64,000 nt of DNA from Halomonas lysinitropha (GTDB lineage Bacteria; Pseudomonadota; Gammaproteobacteria; Pseudomonadales; Halomonadaceae), in the NCBI RefSeq assembly GCF_902500215.1, contig NZ_CABVOU010000027.1, positions 429,406 through 493,405 on the forward strand, read 5' to 3'. The first letter of the stretch is position 1, and each line of letters begins with the position of its first letter. A model generated the notes under the pieces. The model had not been told where the DNA came from. It did not search any database and was given only the letters and a program-made list of their open reading frames with translations. Position numbers and translations under genes: made by a program. Positions 1 to 9,322 of this stretch are shown here, one piece after another.

Positions 1-1354
1 GGTCGAGCAGTCCCACGGCATTGTGGCGTGCCTGCAGGAAAACGCTGCGCTGATGACTGAAGCGCAGGAAGCCGGCCTCGCCCTGGTAGGCCCCCAGGCC
101 GCTCTCGCCGATGCCGCCGAAAGGCAGGGCAGGCACGGTGTAGTGCCACAGGGTATCGTTGAAGACTACGCCGCCCGAGCGGCTCTTTTCCAGCAGGCGT
201 TGGCGACGCTTAGGGTCGTCGGTAAAGGCATAGAGCGCCAGGGGGCTGGGCCCGTTGGCGACCCTGGCCAGGGCGGCCTCGAAGTCGCCTACACCGATCA
301 CCGGCAGCCAGGGACCGAAGACCTCCTCTTGCATGATCGACAGGTTGGCGGTGGGATCCACCACCAGGATAGGCGGCAGCTTCTTGCCTTGGTCGAGTGG
401 CTGGCGTTCGCCGAGTTCGATGACCCGACAGCCATGATCGCGGGCCTCGTCGAGCACGCCCTCGAGCCGCCGGCGCGCGCCTTCGCCGAGCACGGCGGAG
501 TAATCGTCGCTGGCGGTGCCCTGTGGGTAGAATGCCTTGACCGCTCCGCGGATCGCCTCGATGAAGGCCGGCAGCCGCGCCGCATCGATCAGCACATGGT
601 CCGGGGCGATGCAGGTCTGGCCGGCATTGAGCCACTTGCCGAAGGCGATGCGTCGGGCAGCATGCGCCAGGTCGGCATCATCGGCGACGATGGCCGGGGT
701 CTTGCCGCCGAGCTCCAGGGTCACCGGCGTGAGGTTGGCGGCGGCGGCCCTTGCCACGTCGCGGCCGATACGCGCACTGCCGGTGAACAGCAGGTGGTCG
801 AAGGGCAGAGCGGCGAAGGCTCGGGCGGTGTCGGCATCGCCCGTCATCACGCACAGCTCCTCCGGGGCGAAGTAGCGCTCGGCCAGTTGGGCCAGCAGAG
901 CGCTGGTGGTGGGGGTCTGCTCGCTGGGCTTGATCATCACCCGGTTGCCGGCAGCCAGGGCATCCACTGCCGGCAACAGCGCCAGGCTCCAGGGGTAGTT
1001 GGCCGGGGCAATGATGCCTACGACCCCCAGCGGCTGGCGATGGATGCGCGCCCGGGCCGGCTGCAGCCGCCACGGCACGGAAGCGCGCCGCGGGCGCATC
1101 CACCGCTTGAGATGGCGGCGGGCATGGCGCACCGCCTGCAGCAGGGGAAACACCTCGGCCAGGCGTGTCTCGGCCTCGGCGCGATGGCCGAAGTCCTGGT
1201 GGATCGCCTGGGCGATCTCGTCGCGGTGGTGGCGAGTCATGTTCGCCAGGCGGGCGAGGCGGTCGCGACGGGTTGCCGCCGAGGGGAAAGGCTCGGTGGC
1301 GAAGGCGTTGCGCTGCTGGTCCAGGCGCGCCTGCAGGGCGCGTGCGTCGGTCAT
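1..1354 (-). CDS. Aldehyde dehydrogenase, coniferyl-aldehyde-dehydrogenase-like (3' end cut by window)
   Basis: NAD(P)-dependent oxidation of an aldehyde to its acid; the closest family I recognise is coniferyl aldehyde dehydrogenase (CalB type). The reverse strand reads open from an ATG at 1354 to the window edge, about 451 residues of an enzyme usually near 475, so only the C-terminal tail is missing. Visible landmarks in order are the cofactor-binding stretch IIAPANYPWSLAL, the glutamate motif LELGGKTP, the nucleophile cysteine in GQTCIAPD, and EEVFGPWLPV followed by FGGIGESGLG. A second in-frame ATG lies four codons upstream at 1366. It is transcribed away from the GNAT-like gene at 1612, and the 257 bp between them should hold both promoters. 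Family assignment is firm; the substrate is inference. Confidence 0.88.
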   Translation of the reverse strand, partial: MTDARALQARLDQQRNAFATEPFPSAATRRDRLARLANMTRHHRDEIAQAIHQDFGHRAEAETRLAEVFPLLQAVRHARRHLKRWMRPRRASVPWRLQPARARIHRQPLGVVGIIAPANYPWSLALLPAVDALAAGNRVMIKPSEQTPTTSALLAQLAERYFAPEELCVMTGDADTARAFAALPFDHLLFTGSARIGRDVARAAAANLTPVTLELGGKTPAIVADDADLAHAARRIAFGKWLNAGQTCIAPDHVLIDAARLPAFIEAIRGAVKAFYPQGTASDDYSAVLGEGARRRLEGVLDEARDHGCRVIELGERQPLDQGKKLPPILVVDPTANLSIMQEEVFGPWLPVIGVGDFEAALARVANGPSPLALYAFTDDPKRRQRLLEKSRSGGVVFNDTLWHYTVPALPFGGIGESGLGAYQGEAGFLRFSHQRSVFLQARHNAVGLLD

Positions 1355-1611
1355 GCACGTCTCCATGTGTCGATGAGGATGGAAGGGGGCTCGGGCACTG
1401 GGCACAATGTAGGCCTTCTGCCAACGGCTTGTCAGCTATCGGAGCTGTCGCATAGGTGGCATGGTTCGGGGCTAAACCGTCGGCAGGTCTTCGAGCAGGC
1501 GCTGTGAACCCCTCCCTGGGCGCTACCGACGCCATCCATGGCGTAGGACCTGCTCTTCGACCTGCCCCCGGCGCCCCTCGCCTTGGTTAACGCATTTCCC
1601 CGGGAGCCGCC

Positions 1612-2748
1612 ATGACCCCGCTCGTTTTGCAAGAACTGCCCGCCATTGAGGCGGTGCCGGTCGCGGCCTGGAATGCCCTGGTCGGCGACGACCATCCTTT
1701 CCTGCGCCACGAATTCCTGTATGCCCTTGAGGCCAGCGGGGCGGTGAGTCCCGCCACCGGCTGGGTACCGCGCCACCTGACCCTCTGGCAGGGCGAGGCG
1801 CTGGTCGGCGTCATGCCGCACTACCACAAGCATCACTCCTTCGGCGAATACGTCTTCGACTGGGGCTGGGCCGAGGCCTGGGAGCGCGCCGGCGGCGATT
1901 ACTATCCCAAGGGGCTCTCGGCGATTCCCTTTACCCCGGCGCCGGGGCCACGGCTGGCCCTGGCGTCCCACCTCGACCCCCTGGCTGTCCGGCGTGTACT
2001 GGCCGAGGTCTGGGAGGCCAGCGGGCTGTCGAGCTGGCACCTGCTGTTTGCCGAGCCGGCCGAGGTCGAGGCCTGGCAGGCGGCCTGTCCGTCGCTGCTG
2101 GCGCGAGACGGCGTGCAGTTCCAGTGGCGCGATCGCGGCTATGGCGACTTCGAGGGTTTCCTTACCGCGTTGACCGCGAAGCGTCGCAAGGCGATCCGCC
2201 GCGAGCGGCGCCTGGTGGCCGATCAGGGCCTGACCCTGCATCGCCTGGAGGGCGAGGCCATCGACGCGGCAGCGATGGCCCACTTCTTTCGCTGCTATGA
2301 GATCACCTATCTGGAGCGTGGCCGCCACGGCTACCTCGGCCTCGACTTCTTCGAGCGCCTGCGCCGCACCCTGCCCGAGTCGCTGCTGCTGATCCAGGCT
2401 CGCCTGGAGGGGCGACCGGTGGCCGCCGCGCTCTGCCTGCAGGGCGCGCGCACCCTCTACGGGCGTTACTGGGGCAGCGAGGTGCTGGCCGACTGCCTGC
2501 ACTTCGAGGCCTGCTACTACCAGGGCATCGAGCATTGTCTCGAACGCGGTCTGACCCTCTTCGACCCCGGTACCCAGGGGGAGCACAAGCTCTCGCGAGG
2601 CTTTGCCCCGCGGCGGCTCACATCGCTGCACCACATCGCCGACCCCCGCCTGCGCGACGCCGTGGCACGCTTCTGCGCCGAGGAGCGAGTTCACGTCGAG
2701 GCCTACTCCCGGGCGGCGGAGGCCGCCTTGCCCTTCCGGGAGAGCTGA
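1612..2748 (+). CDS. GNAT-fold protein of the peptidogalycan biosynthesis family (COG3146/DUF482)
   Basis: A 378-residue soluble protein matching the COG3146 family, annotated as peptidogalycan biosynthesis proteins with a GNAT or FemX-like acyltransferase fold. Recognisable family segments are the N-terminal HPFLRHEFLYALEASG, the basic KRRKAIRRERR stretch in the middle and FDPGTQGEHKLSRGF near the C-terminus. There is no signal peptide or membrane segment. A purine-rich GGGAG sits about 10 bp before the ATG. The true substrate of the family is not established, so an aminoacyl- or acetyl-transfer role is only inferred from the fold. The gene stands about 80 bp ahead of ftsB and may be transcribed separately from it. 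Confidence 0.85.
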   Translation: MTPLVLQELPAIEAVPVAAWNALVGDDHPFLRHEFLYALEASGAVSPATGWVPRHLTLWQGEALVGVMPHYHKHHSFGEYVFDWGWAEAWERAGGDYYPKGLSAIPFTPAPGPRLALASHLDPLAVRRVLAEVWEASGLSSWHLLFAEPAEVEAWQAACPSLLARDGVQFQWRDRGYGDFEGFLTALTAKRRKAIRRERRLVADQGLTLHRLEGEAIDAAAMAHFFRCYEITYLERGRHGYLGLDFFERLRRTLPESLLLIQARLEGRPVAAALCLQGARTLYGRYWGSEVLADCLHFEACYYQGIEHCLERGLTLFDPGTQGEHKLSRGFAPRRLTSLHHIADPRLRDAVARFCAEERVHVEAYSRAAEAALPFRES

Positions 2749-2784
2749 CAGTGCCCGCATGGTTCTGCCGAAGCGCAGCGAAAC

Positions 2785-2793
2785 TGGCATAAT
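2785..2793 (+). promoter_or_regulatory. Possible extended -10 element upstream of ftsB
   Basis: TGGCATAAT has the TG-N plus near-consensus hexamer layout of an extended -10 sigma70 element, about 35 bp before the ftsB start. No good -35 hexamer is visible, which extended -10 promoters tolerate. Prediction from sequence only. Confidence 0.35.
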
Positions 2794-2828
2794 GTTCGCC
2801 ATCGATAACCCCGAGACGGACATCCTGC

Positions 2829-3179
2829 ATGCTCAAGTGGCTGGCCATCGTGCTCATCATCCTGCTCGGGCTTCTGCAGTATCGGCTGTGGCTCGGCGAG
2901 GGCGGCATGCGTGAGCTCACCGAGGTGCGCCAACGCGTGGATGCCCTGGAGGAAGAGAACCAGCCGCTGCGCGATCGCAATGCGCGCCTGGCCGCCGAAG
3001 TGGTGGACCTCAAGACCGGCCTCGATGCCATCGAGGAGCGGGCCCGCAGCGACATCGGCATGGTGCGCACTGACGAGCAGTTCTTCTGGGTGCCCGGCGT
3101 GGCGGTGGACAACACCGGTCTCGAGATCAATGCCGGCCTGGTGGGCATGCCGGCACCCGGAACGGAGGCGAGCCAGTGA
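2829..3179 (+). CDS. ftsB: Cell division protein FtsB
   Basis: Small bitopic divisome protein that forms the FtsQ-FtsL-FtsB complex and helps activate septal peptidoglycan synthesis. The 116-residue product begins with one membrane helix (LKWLAIVLIILLGLLQYRLW), followed by the typical short Gly-rich turn GEGGM and a heptad coiled coil (ELTEVRQRVDALEEEN onward). The conserved C-terminal part IGMVRTDEQFFWV is present. Length agrees with the family. Its stop codon overlaps the GTG start of ispD by 4 bp, the standard gammaproteobacterial ftsB-ispD coupling. Confidence 0.96.
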   Translation: MLKWLAIVLIILLGLLQYRLWLGEGGMRELTEVRQRVDALEEENQPLRDRNARLAAEVVDLKTGLDAIEERARSDIGMVRTDEQFFWVPGVAVDNTGLEINAGLVGMPAPGTEASQ

Positions 3180-3877
3180 GTACCCGCCTGTGGCTAGTGG
3201 TGCCCGCCGCGGGGCAGGGGCGGCGCATGGGTGCCGGTCACCCCAAGCAGTACCTGCCGCTGGTCGGCCGGCCGGTGCTGGCCTGTACCCTGGCGCGGCT
3301 CCACCAGGCCTTCCCGTCTGCCCGGCTCTGCCTCTGCCTGGATCCCGACGATGACCACTTCGACCCGGCCTGGGTGCCCTTCGCCGACTGGCGGCGGTCT
3401 GCCGGTGGGGCTGAGCGGGTCGACTCGGTGGTCAACGCCCTGGACGCCATCGCCCCGGAGGCGGCGGAAGATGACCTGGTGCTGGTCCACGATGTGGCAA
3501 GGCCCTGCGTCACCGTCGACGACCTGACACGGCTGCTGGCGGCCATCGCCGACGACCCCGTGGGCGGGCTGCTGGCAGCCCCGGTGGCCGACACCATGAA
3601 GCGCGACGATGGCGACGGCCGGGTGCGTACCACCGAGTCGCGTGAGGGCCTCTGGCACGCCTTCACCCCCCAGGGCTTTCGCCTCGGCCTGCTGCGTCGC
3701 GCCCTGAATGATGCGCTGGCGCGAGGTGTCGCCGTCACCGACGAGGCCTCGGCGGTAGAGGCGGCAGGGTACTCGCCGCGGCTGATCAGCGGGCGTCGCG
3801 ACAACCTCAAGATCACTCATCCCGAGGATCTGGCCCTGGCGGCCTTGATATTGTCTGCCCAGCAACAGGTCCTGTAG
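3176..3877 (+). CDS. ispD: 2-C-methyl-D-erythritol 4-phosphate cytidylyltransferase
   Basis: MEP pathway of isoprenoid synthesis: transfers CMP from CTP to methylerythritol phosphate. The 233-residue protein has the nucleotide-binding signature AAGQGRRMG with PKQY just after it, the AGGAERVDSV segment, the VHDVARPCV motif and the terminal KITHPEDLALA. It starts with GTG inside the ftsB stop (GTGA overlap), implying translational coupling. ispF follows after 142 bp, an unusual gap because these two are often fused or overlapping; the gap contains a REP-like hairpin. Confidence 0.97.
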   Translation: MSTRLWLVVPAAGQGRRMGAGHPKQYLPLVGRPVLACTLARLHQAFPSARLCLCLDPDDDHFDPAWVPFADWRRSAGGAERVDSVVNALDAIAPEAAEDDLVLVHDVARPCVTVDDLTRLLAAIADDPVGGLLAAPVADTMKRDDGDGRVRTTESREGLWHAFTPQGFRLGLLRRALNDALARGVAVTDEASAVEAAGYSPRLISGRRDNLKITHPEDLALAALILSAQQQVL

Positions 3878-3925
3878 GCCCGGTAAGCGCCAGCGCACCG
3901 GGCACGGTGATGGGGTAATTGCCAA

Positions 3926-3955
3926 GCCGGATGCGCCTTCGGCTTATCCGGCCTA
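3926..3955 (+). repeat. REP-like palindromic element between ispD and ispF
   Basis: The arms GCCGGAT (3926-3932) and ATCCGGC (3946-3952) form a perfect inverted repeat. The loop contains a second small hairpin GCC-TTC-GGC, and the element continues into CTAC. The layout closely resembles the enterobacterial REP consensus (GCCGGATGCG ... CTTATCCGGCCTAC). A 14-bp piece of it, GCTTATCCGGCCTA, recurs at 53487-53500. Confidence 0.65.
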
Positions 3956-4019
3956 CGGTAGAATCGAATATTTTTACGCCGAATGATGATGCTGAGAGAG
4001 TACGGGGTATGAAAAGTAC

Positions 4020-4517
4020 ATGATGCGAATCGGCCACGGTTTCGATGTCCACCGCTTCGGCGAAGGCGACCACCTGATGGTCGGCGGCGTCGCCATTCCC
4101 TTCGATTACGGTTTCGTTGCCCACTCCGACGGCGACGTATTGCTCCATGCGATCTGCGACGCCCTGCTGGGCGCCTGCGCGCTGGGCGACATCGGTCGCC
4201 ACTTTCCCGATACCGATCCGGCCTGGGCCGGCGCCGACAGCCGTGCCCTGCTGCGCTACGTCGCTGGGCTGGTGGACGGGGCCGGCTACCGGGTCGGCAA
4301 CCTGGACGCCACCCTGATCGCCCAGGCGCCAAAGATGGCGCCGCACATCGACGCCATGGCGCGACATATCGCCGACGACCTGGGTGTCGCCCGGGGCGCG
4401 GTCAACGTCAAGGCCACCACCAGCGAACGACTCGGCTTCACCGGCCGCGGCGAGGGCATCGCCGCCGAGGCGGTGACGCTGCTGGTGCGCCGCGACGGGG
4501 AGGCGGCCAGTGAGTGA
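4020..4517 (+). CDS. ispF: 2-C-methyl-D-erythritol 2,4-cyclodiphosphate synthase
   Basis: MEP pathway enzyme that cyclises CDP-methylerythritol 2-phosphate with release of CMP; a zinc-dependent homotrimer. The 165-residue protein shows the metal and diphosphate motifs [11 protein letters not shown] near the N-terminus, [19 protein letters not shown] and HFPDTDP, with the C-terminal [19 protein letters not shown]. Two ATGs are adjacent; the second (4023) gives the canonical MRIGHG start. The 3' end overlaps truD by 8 bp, so the two are translated as a coupled pair. Confidence 0.97.
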   Translation: MMRIGHGFDVHRFGEGDHLMVGGVAIPFDYGFVAHSDGDVLLHAICDALLGACALGDIGRHFPDTDPAWAGADSRALLRYVAGLVDGAGYRVGNLDATLIAQAPKMAPHIDAMARHIADDLGVARGAVNVKATTSERLGFTGRGEGIAAEAVTLLVRRDGEAASE

Positions 4518-5625
4518 GGTCGCATCTCCCAGCGTCCAGGATGCCATCGACTGGCCGCCGGCCTGGCCGCGGGTACTGGAGGGCGAGCTCGGTGCGCCGC
4601 TGGCGGGCGACTATCGCGCCGTGCCCGAAGACTTCCTGGTCGAGGAGGCCCTCGACTTCGTCCCGGAAGGGGAGGGCGAGCACCTATGGCTATTCATCGA
4701 GAAGCGCGACCTGACCACCGCCATGGTGGCCCGCGAGCTGGCCCGTCTCTGCGAGGTCTCGTCGCGAGTGGTCGGCTACGCGGGCATGAAGGACCGCGTC
4801 GCCGTGACCCGTCAATGGTTCTCCGTGCAACTGCCCGGCCAGGAGGCTCCCGAAGGGCTGGTGACCCAACTCGCCGAGCGGGGTATCCGGGTGCTTGACC
4901 AGGCCCGTCATCCGCGCAAGCTCAAGCGTGGCGTGCATCGGGCCAATCGCTTCCAATTGCGAATCACCGGGGCAGCCGTGGCCGACCCGGTGCTCGAGGC
5001 GCGCTGGCAGCGCCTCTGTAACCTCGGCGTCGCCAACTATGTCGGGCCCCAGCGTTTCGGTGCGGACGGGCGCAACCTGCAGCGCGCCCGGGCCGTGCTG
5101 GCCCGCGGCTGGCGCAAGCGCGATGACCGCGAAGGCATGCTGCTCTCGGCGGCCCGTAGCTTTCTGTTCAACGAGCTGCTGGCCGCCCGGGTTCATGATC
5201 ACAGCTGGGCCACGCCGCTGCCCGGCGAGGTGGTGATGCTCGATGGCAGCGCCAGCCAGTTTGATGTAGCGCCCGACGATGCCGCCCAACTCGCCGAACT
5301 TGGTGAGCGGGCCCGACGCCTCGACCTGCACCCCGCCGGGATACTGTGGGGCGTCGGCGCCTCGCGTGCCGTCGGCGAGGCGGGAGCCCACGAGGCCGCC
5401 CTGGCCGGGCGCTACCCCGGCTTGTGCGAGGGGCTCGAGCGCGCCGGTGTGCGCCTGGCCCGCCGGGCCTTGCGGCTGCGCCTGGGCGAGCCACGGCTGA
5501 CCCGCGGCGACGCTGAGCTCTGGCTGGCCTTCAGCCTGCCGCAGGGCGCCTTTGCCACCGCCGTGCTGCGTGAACTGATCTCTCACCCCTCTCTCGGGGC
5601 CCCGCCTACTGACAGGAGCCTGTAA
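4510..5625 (+). CDS. truD: tRNA pseudouridine(13) synthase TruD
   Basis: Isomerises uridine 13 of tRNA-Glu to pseudouridine. The 371-residue protein has the TruD signature with the catalytic aspartate in [17 protein letters not shown], the NYVGPQRFG segment and the insertion (TRUD) domain before the C-terminal half. The usual family reading is NYFGxQRFG, so Val for Phe is a mild variant. Translation starts at a GTG that overlaps ispF by 8 bp, and the stop overlaps the surE ATG by 1 bp (TAATG). This order (ispF-truD-surE-pcm-nlpD-rpoS) is classic for gammaproteobacteria. Confidence 0.96.
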   Translation: MSEVASPSVQDAIDWPPAWPRVLEGELGAPLAGDYRAVPEDFLVEEALDFVPEGEGEHLWLFIEKRDLTTAMVARELARLCEVSSRVVGYAGMKDRVAVTRQWFSVQLPGQEAPEGLVTQLAERGIRVLDQARHPRKLKRGVHRANRFQLRITGAAVADPVLEARWQRLCNLGVANYVGPQRFGADGRNLQRARAVLARGWRKRDDREGMLLSAARSFLFNELLAARVHDHSWATPLPGEVVMLDGSASQFDVAPDDAAQLAELGERARRLDLHPAGILWGVGASRAVGEAGAHEAALAGRYPGLCEGLERAGVRLARRALRLRLGEPRLTRGDAELWLAFSLPQGAFATAVLRELISHPSLGAPPTDRSL

Positions 5626-6371
5626 TGCGCCGACTGCTGCTATCCAACGATGATGGAGTACACGCCCCCGGGCTGCGTGCCCTGCATGATGCTCTGCTGC
5701 CCCATGCGCGGCTGCGCGTCGTTGCCCCGGACCGTGACAAGAGCGGGGCCAGCAACTCCCTCACGCTTAGCCGGCCGCTGGCGCTCTCCTCCCTCGACAA
5801 CGGCTTCTACAGCGTCGATGGCACTCCGGCGGATTGTGTCTACCTGGGGGTCAACGGTGTCTGGGACGAGCGGCCAGATCTGGTGATCTCGGGCATCAAC
5901 CACGGCGGCAACCTCGGCGACGACGTGCTCTACTCCGGCACGGTGGCCGCTGCCATGGAGGGGCGTAACCTGGGCATGACGGCCATTGCCATGTCGCTGG
6001 TCGGCTCGCGCCATTTCGAGACCGCCGGCCGGGTGGCGGCGAGCCTGGTGGGGGCGGCCGACCAGCTCTCGCTGCCGCCGCGTAGCCTGCTCAACGTCAA
6101 CGTGCCGGACCTGCCATGGAACGAGATCCAGGGCTTTCGGGTTACCCGGATGGGCTATCGCGGCCCGGCGGCCCGTCCCCTGGAGGTGCGGGATCCCCGG
6201 GGCCGGCTGCGCTACTGGATTGCCGCCGTGGGCGAAAATGCCGACGACGGGCCGGACACCGATTTCGCCGCCATCGAGGCGGGCCATGTTTCCATCACGC
6301 CGCTGCACACCGACCTGACCCGGCATGCAGCGCGCGACGACGTGCAGGACTGGCTGGATGCACTCACCTGA
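5625..6371 (+). CDS. surE: 5'/3'-nucleotidase SurE
   Basis: Metal-dependent survival-protein phosphatase acting on nucleoside monophosphates, linked to stationary phase and stress. The 248-residue protein opens with [14 protein letters not shown], where the paired Asp bind the metal. It has the [11 protein letters not shown] phosphate-binding stretch and the [18 protein letters not shown] loop, all diagnostic. It overlaps truD by 1 bp and the chosen pcm start by 14 bp, so the genes form one tight operon. Confidence 0.97.
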   Translation: MRRLLLSNDDGVHAPGLRALHDALLPHARLRVVAPDRDKSGASNSLTLSRPLALSSLDNGFYSVDGTPADCVYLGVNGVWDERPDLVISGINHGGNLGDDVLYSGTVAAAMEGRNLGMTAIAMSLVGSRHFETAGRVAASLVGAADQLSLPPRSLLNVNVPDLPWNEIQGFRVTRMGYRGPAARPLEVRDPRGRLRYWIAAVGENADDGPDTDFAAIEAGHVSITPLHTDLTRHAARDDVQDWLDALT

Positions 6372-7026
6372 CCTGCTGCGCGGTGTCGGCATGACATCGC
6401 AGCGTACCCGGGATCGCATGGTGGGCCGCCTGGCCGACCAGGGAATCCGTGACCCCCGGGTGCTGGAGGTGATGGCCCGGGAGCCGCGTCATCTCTTTCT
6501 TGACGAGGCCCTGGCGCATCGAGCCTACGAGGATACCTCGCTGCCCATCGGCCATGGCCAGACGCTCTCCCAGCCCTGGGTGGTCGCCCGGATGACCGAA
6601 CTGGTGATCCAGGAAGCACCGTCGCGGGTGCTGGAGGTCGGCACAGGCTCGGGCTACCAGACGCTGGTGCTTTCGCGGTTGGTGAAGGAACTCTGGTCGG
6701 TGGAACGGATCAATGCCCTGCATCGCCGCGCCGGTGGTCGCCTGCGTCTGCTCGAGGTCCACAATACCCGGCTGCGCCTCGCCGACGGGGGCCATGGCTG
6801 GCCGGAGGAGGCGCCCTTCGAGGTGATCCTGCTGACGGCCTGTGCCAGCGAGCTGCCTGCGTCGCTGCTCGCCCAGCTCGGCGAAGGGGGAGTGTTGATC
6901 ACGCCGCTGGCCGAGCCTGATGGTCAACAATGGCTGACCCGTGTGCGCCGCAGCGGTGAGAGCTTCGAGACACAGCGACTGGAGGCGGTGCGGTTCGTGC
7001 CGCTGCTGGAAGGCGTCATACGTTGA
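6358..7026 (+). CDS. pcm: Protein-L-isoaspartate O-methyltransferase
   Basis: Repairs age-damaged proteins by methylating L-isoaspartyl residues with SAM. The product carries the family signature [18 protein letters not shown] and the SAM-binding motif [12 protein letters not shown], and ends in [11 protein letters not shown] like E. coli Pcm. I chose the ATG at 6358 because an AGGA Shine-Dalgarno lies 8 bp before it and the gene then overlaps the end of surE. The internal ATG at 6391 would give a 211-residue protein closer to the E. coli length. Its stop lies inside a 17-bp tandem duplication (7016-7049). Confidence 0.95.
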   Translation: MHSPDLLRGVGMTSQRTRDRMVGRLADQGIRDPRVLEVMAREPRHLFLDEALAHRAYEDTSLPIGHGQTLSQPWVVARMTELVIQEAPSRVLEVGTGSGYQTLVLSRLVKELWSVERINALHRRAGGRLRLLEVHNTRLRLADGGHGWPEEAPFEVILLTACASELPASLLAQLGEGGVLITPLAEPDGQQWLTRVRRSGESFETQRLEAVRFVPLLEGVIR

Positions 7027-7049
7027 AAGGAGTCATACGTTGAAAGGAG
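7016..7049 (+). repeat. 17-bp tandem duplication carrying the pcm stop and a Shine-Dalgarno
   Basis: TCATACGTTGAAAGGAG occurs twice head to tail (7016-7032 and 7033-7049). Each copy contains a TGA and the ribosome-binding sequence AAAGGAG. The first TGA ends pcm; the second AAAGGAG is spaced 7 bp from the TTG start of the next gene. Confidence 0.9.
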
Positions 7050-7056
7050 TCCGCTG

Positions 7057-8028
7057 TTGAAGCGTCATCTCGGTATCTTCCTCAGAGGCGCCGGCATGGG
7101 GGCCGCCGACGCGGTGCCCGGGGTGTCCGGCGGCACGATCGCCTTCGTCACCGGCATCTACGAGGAGCTGATTCACAGCATCAAGCAGTTCGGCCCCAGC
7201 GCCTTCGTTGCCTGGCGACGCGGCGGCTTGCCGCTGCTGGCGACGCATCTCAACCTGACCTTCGTGCTGCCGCTGCTGGCCGGCATCGCCATCAGCCTGG
7301 TCAGCGTGGCCCATCTCGTCGTCTGGCTGATGGAGGATTTCCCGCAACTGCTCGACGGCTTCTTCTTCGGCCTGGTGGCCGCCTCTGCCCTGGTGGTCAG
7401 CCGTCACCCGGCCGACTGGCGATGGTGGCACCTGCTGCCCCTCGCCGCGGGACTGTTGCTTGCTCATGGCCTGCCGTCGCTGATGCCGCTGGTCACCCAA
7501 CTCGGCAATCCCGACCTGGTGCTGGTGGTGGGCGGGGCCATCGCCATCAGTGCCCTGCTGCTGCCCGGTGTCTCGGGCAGCTTCCTGCTGCTCACCATGG
7601 GCCTCTACGGCACGGTGATGCAGGGCATCCGCGGCTTCGACCTGGGGTTGATCGGACTGTTCGGGGCGGGTTGCCTGATCGGTCTGTTCGGCTTCTCGCG
7701 GCTGCTCTCCTGGCTGCTGCGTCACTATCACACTGCGACCCTGCAGCTGCTGGTCGGCTTCATTATCGGCTCGCTGCCGGTACTCTGGCCATGGCGCGAA
7801 CTGGTACGCTACCAGCTGGGCCCCGAGGGGCAGATGATCCCCCTCGACTATCGTTACCTGACCCCGGCCGACTTCGCCGAGCTGACCGGCGACCCCGCCC
7901 GGCTGCCGGCGGTGGTCGCCCTGATGCTCGCCGGTGCGGCCCTGGTGCTGCTCATCGGCCGGGCCAACCGGCCCGCGACATCCCGTAACCGAGATGGTGC
8001 TGACAAGGAGGAAGGCTCCAATGCATAA
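7057..8028 (+). CDS. DUF368 membrane protein, probable polyprenyl-phosphate (PopT-like) transporter
   Basis: A 323-residue integral membrane protein of the DUF368 family. Members of this family have recently been implicated in recycling undecaprenyl phosphate across the inner membrane, so this one may return the lipid carrier used for peptidoglycan and surface polysaccharides. The N-terminal family motif GAADAVPGVSGGTIAF is present and recurs in a second half as LLLPGVSGSFLLL, as expected of an inverted-repeat transporter; about eight hydrophobic segments are visible. The start is a TTG at 7057 backed by AAAGGAG 7 bp upstream. The last codons overlap the nlpD ATG by 8 bp. Confidence 0.88.
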   Translation: MKRHLGIFLRGAGMGAADAVPGVSGGTIAFVTGIYEELIHSIKQFGPSAFVAWRRGGLPLLATHLNLTFVLPLLAGIAISLVSVAHLVVWLMEDFPQLLDGFFFGLVAASALVVSRHPADWRWWHLLPLAAGLLLAHGLPSLMPLVTQLGNPDLVLVVGGAIAISALLLPGVSGSFLLLTMGLYGTVMQGIRGFDLGLIGLFGAGCLIGLFGFSRLLSWLLRHYHTATLQLLVGFIIGSLPVLWPWRELVRYQLGPEGQMIPLDYRYLTPADFAELTGDPARLPAVVALMLAGAALVLLIGRANRPATSRNRDGADKEEGSNA

Positions 8029-9202
8029 GGTATTTGTGATTTCCGGTCTGGCCCTGGCGCTGGCTGGCTGTGCCGCGCAGCAGGGCGAGAGTGGGCCGGT
8101 CCAGGTTCGCGACCTGTCGGCCAGCCGGGCGGAGACGACCCCCGCCGAATACACCGTGGAAGCCGGGGATACGCTCTACGGCATCGCCTGGCGCCATGAC
8201 ATGGACTACCGCGATCTGGCGCGACTCAACCGCATCGGTCCTCCCTACCGCCTCGAGCCCGGTCAGCGCCTGGTATTGGGCGGCGAGGGAAGCGCCACCT
8301 CCGCTCCCGAACAGGGCGGCGAGGACGCGTCCGGTGGCCGCGGGGTCGTGGCTACCGGCCTCGGCGGCGAGGCGTCCGCAAGCGATGAGGAACTCGACTG
8401 GCTGATGCCGGACGAGAGTGCCATCGAACGCAACCGTCGCCTCTCGACCGAGCGCCAGGAGGAAGATGACTCGCCCCAGGGACCCAGTCAGGCGGCCATG
8501 GAAAGCGCCGATGCCGTCTCGGGCGCCGACCAGGGCCCGGGGCCGGTCTATAGCTACGATAGTCCCGGAGCGGACGGCAGCCTCAGTGAGCGCGACCTGG
8601 CCGAACGGCGGGAACTGGCGTCCCGTGCGCAAGAGGAGCAGGCCGCTGACGAGGCGGCGGAGAGCGAGACCGATACGCCCGACGCACCTGACGCCCCAGG
8701 TGAGGATGAGGCGGCCCAGGTGGCCCAGGCATCATCGGAGACGGGCGATGATGGCACCGATGCCGGGACCTCGGTCGCCGGTGAGCCCGCGTCCGAACAA
8801 CGGGCCGGGCGGAGCTACACCCCGGTGGACGAGGTGGCCTGGCAGTGGCCGGTCGAGGGTGACGTGATCGGCCAGTTCGGTGAGGGGGGAAGCATCACCG
8901 CCGGCATTGATATCGAGGGGCAAAAGGGGCAACCTGTCAAGGCAGCCGGCCCGGGAATCGTGGTCTATGCGGGAAGCGGTGTCAGGGGCTACGGCAAGCT
9001 GATTCTGCTCAAGCACAACGACCAGTTCCTGAGTGCCTATGCCCATAACGACACCCTGAACGTCAAGGAGAACGATGTGGTCGAGGCCGGAGAGGTCATC
9101 GCCACCATGGGCGACAGCGATGCCGAGGATGTGAGGCTGCACTTCGAGGTACGCAAGGACGGGCAGCCTCAGAATCCCCTCGAGTTTCTGCCTGGCCGCT
9201 GA
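8021..9202 (+). CDS. nlpD: Murein hydrolase activator NlpD (LysM and degenerate M23 lipoprotein)
   Basis: Outer-membrane lipoprotein that activates a periplasmic amidase for daughter-cell separation. The 393-residue product has a lipoprotein signal ending in the lipobox LALAGC. A LysM peptidoglycan-binding domain follows (YTVEAGDTLYGIAWRH ... LEPGQRLVL, about residues 43-88). A long acidic Glu/Asp/Ala-rich linker leads to a C-terminal M23 domain (WPVEGDVIGQFG to NPLEFLP). The M23 domain reads AGIDIEG where active enzymes have a zinc-binding His, so it should be an activator, not a hydrolase. It starts inside the end of the DUF368 gene and precedes rpoS by 120 bp, as in E. coli and Pseudomonas. 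Confidence 0.95.
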   Translation: MHKVFVISGLALALAGCAAQQGESGPVQVRDLSASRAETTPAEYTVEAGDTLYGIAWRHDMDYRDLARLNRIGPPYRLEPGQRLVLGGEGSATSAPEQGGEDASGGRGVVATGLGGEASASDEELDWLMPDESAIERNRRLSTERQEEDDSPQGPSQAAMESADAVSGADQGPGPVYSYDSPGADGSLSERDLAERRELASRAQEEQAADEAAESETDTPDAPDAPGEDEAAQVAQASSETGDDGTDAGTSVAGEPASEQRAGRSYTPVDEVAWQWPVEGDVIGQFGEGGSITAGIDIEGQKGQPVKAAGPGIVVYAGSGVRGYGKLILLKHNDQFLSAYAHNDTLNVKENDVVEAGEVIATMGDSDAEDVRLHFEVRKDGQPQNPLEFLPGR

Positions 9203-9322
9203 TCCTGGCGGTCGTTCAGCCTCTGCTGAAGGAAGAACGGGGTAACACAATAATAATGTCATGCGTCGACCATCCGGCCACGGATACACGACGCCCGGTC
9301 GCAACCATGGGGTAGCTATTCG

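Noticed and set aside
23..1507. A 494-codon plus-strand frame at the window start
   Set aside because: It is the complement of the aldehyde dehydrogenase, whose catalytic Glu and Cys motifs are intact on the minus strand.
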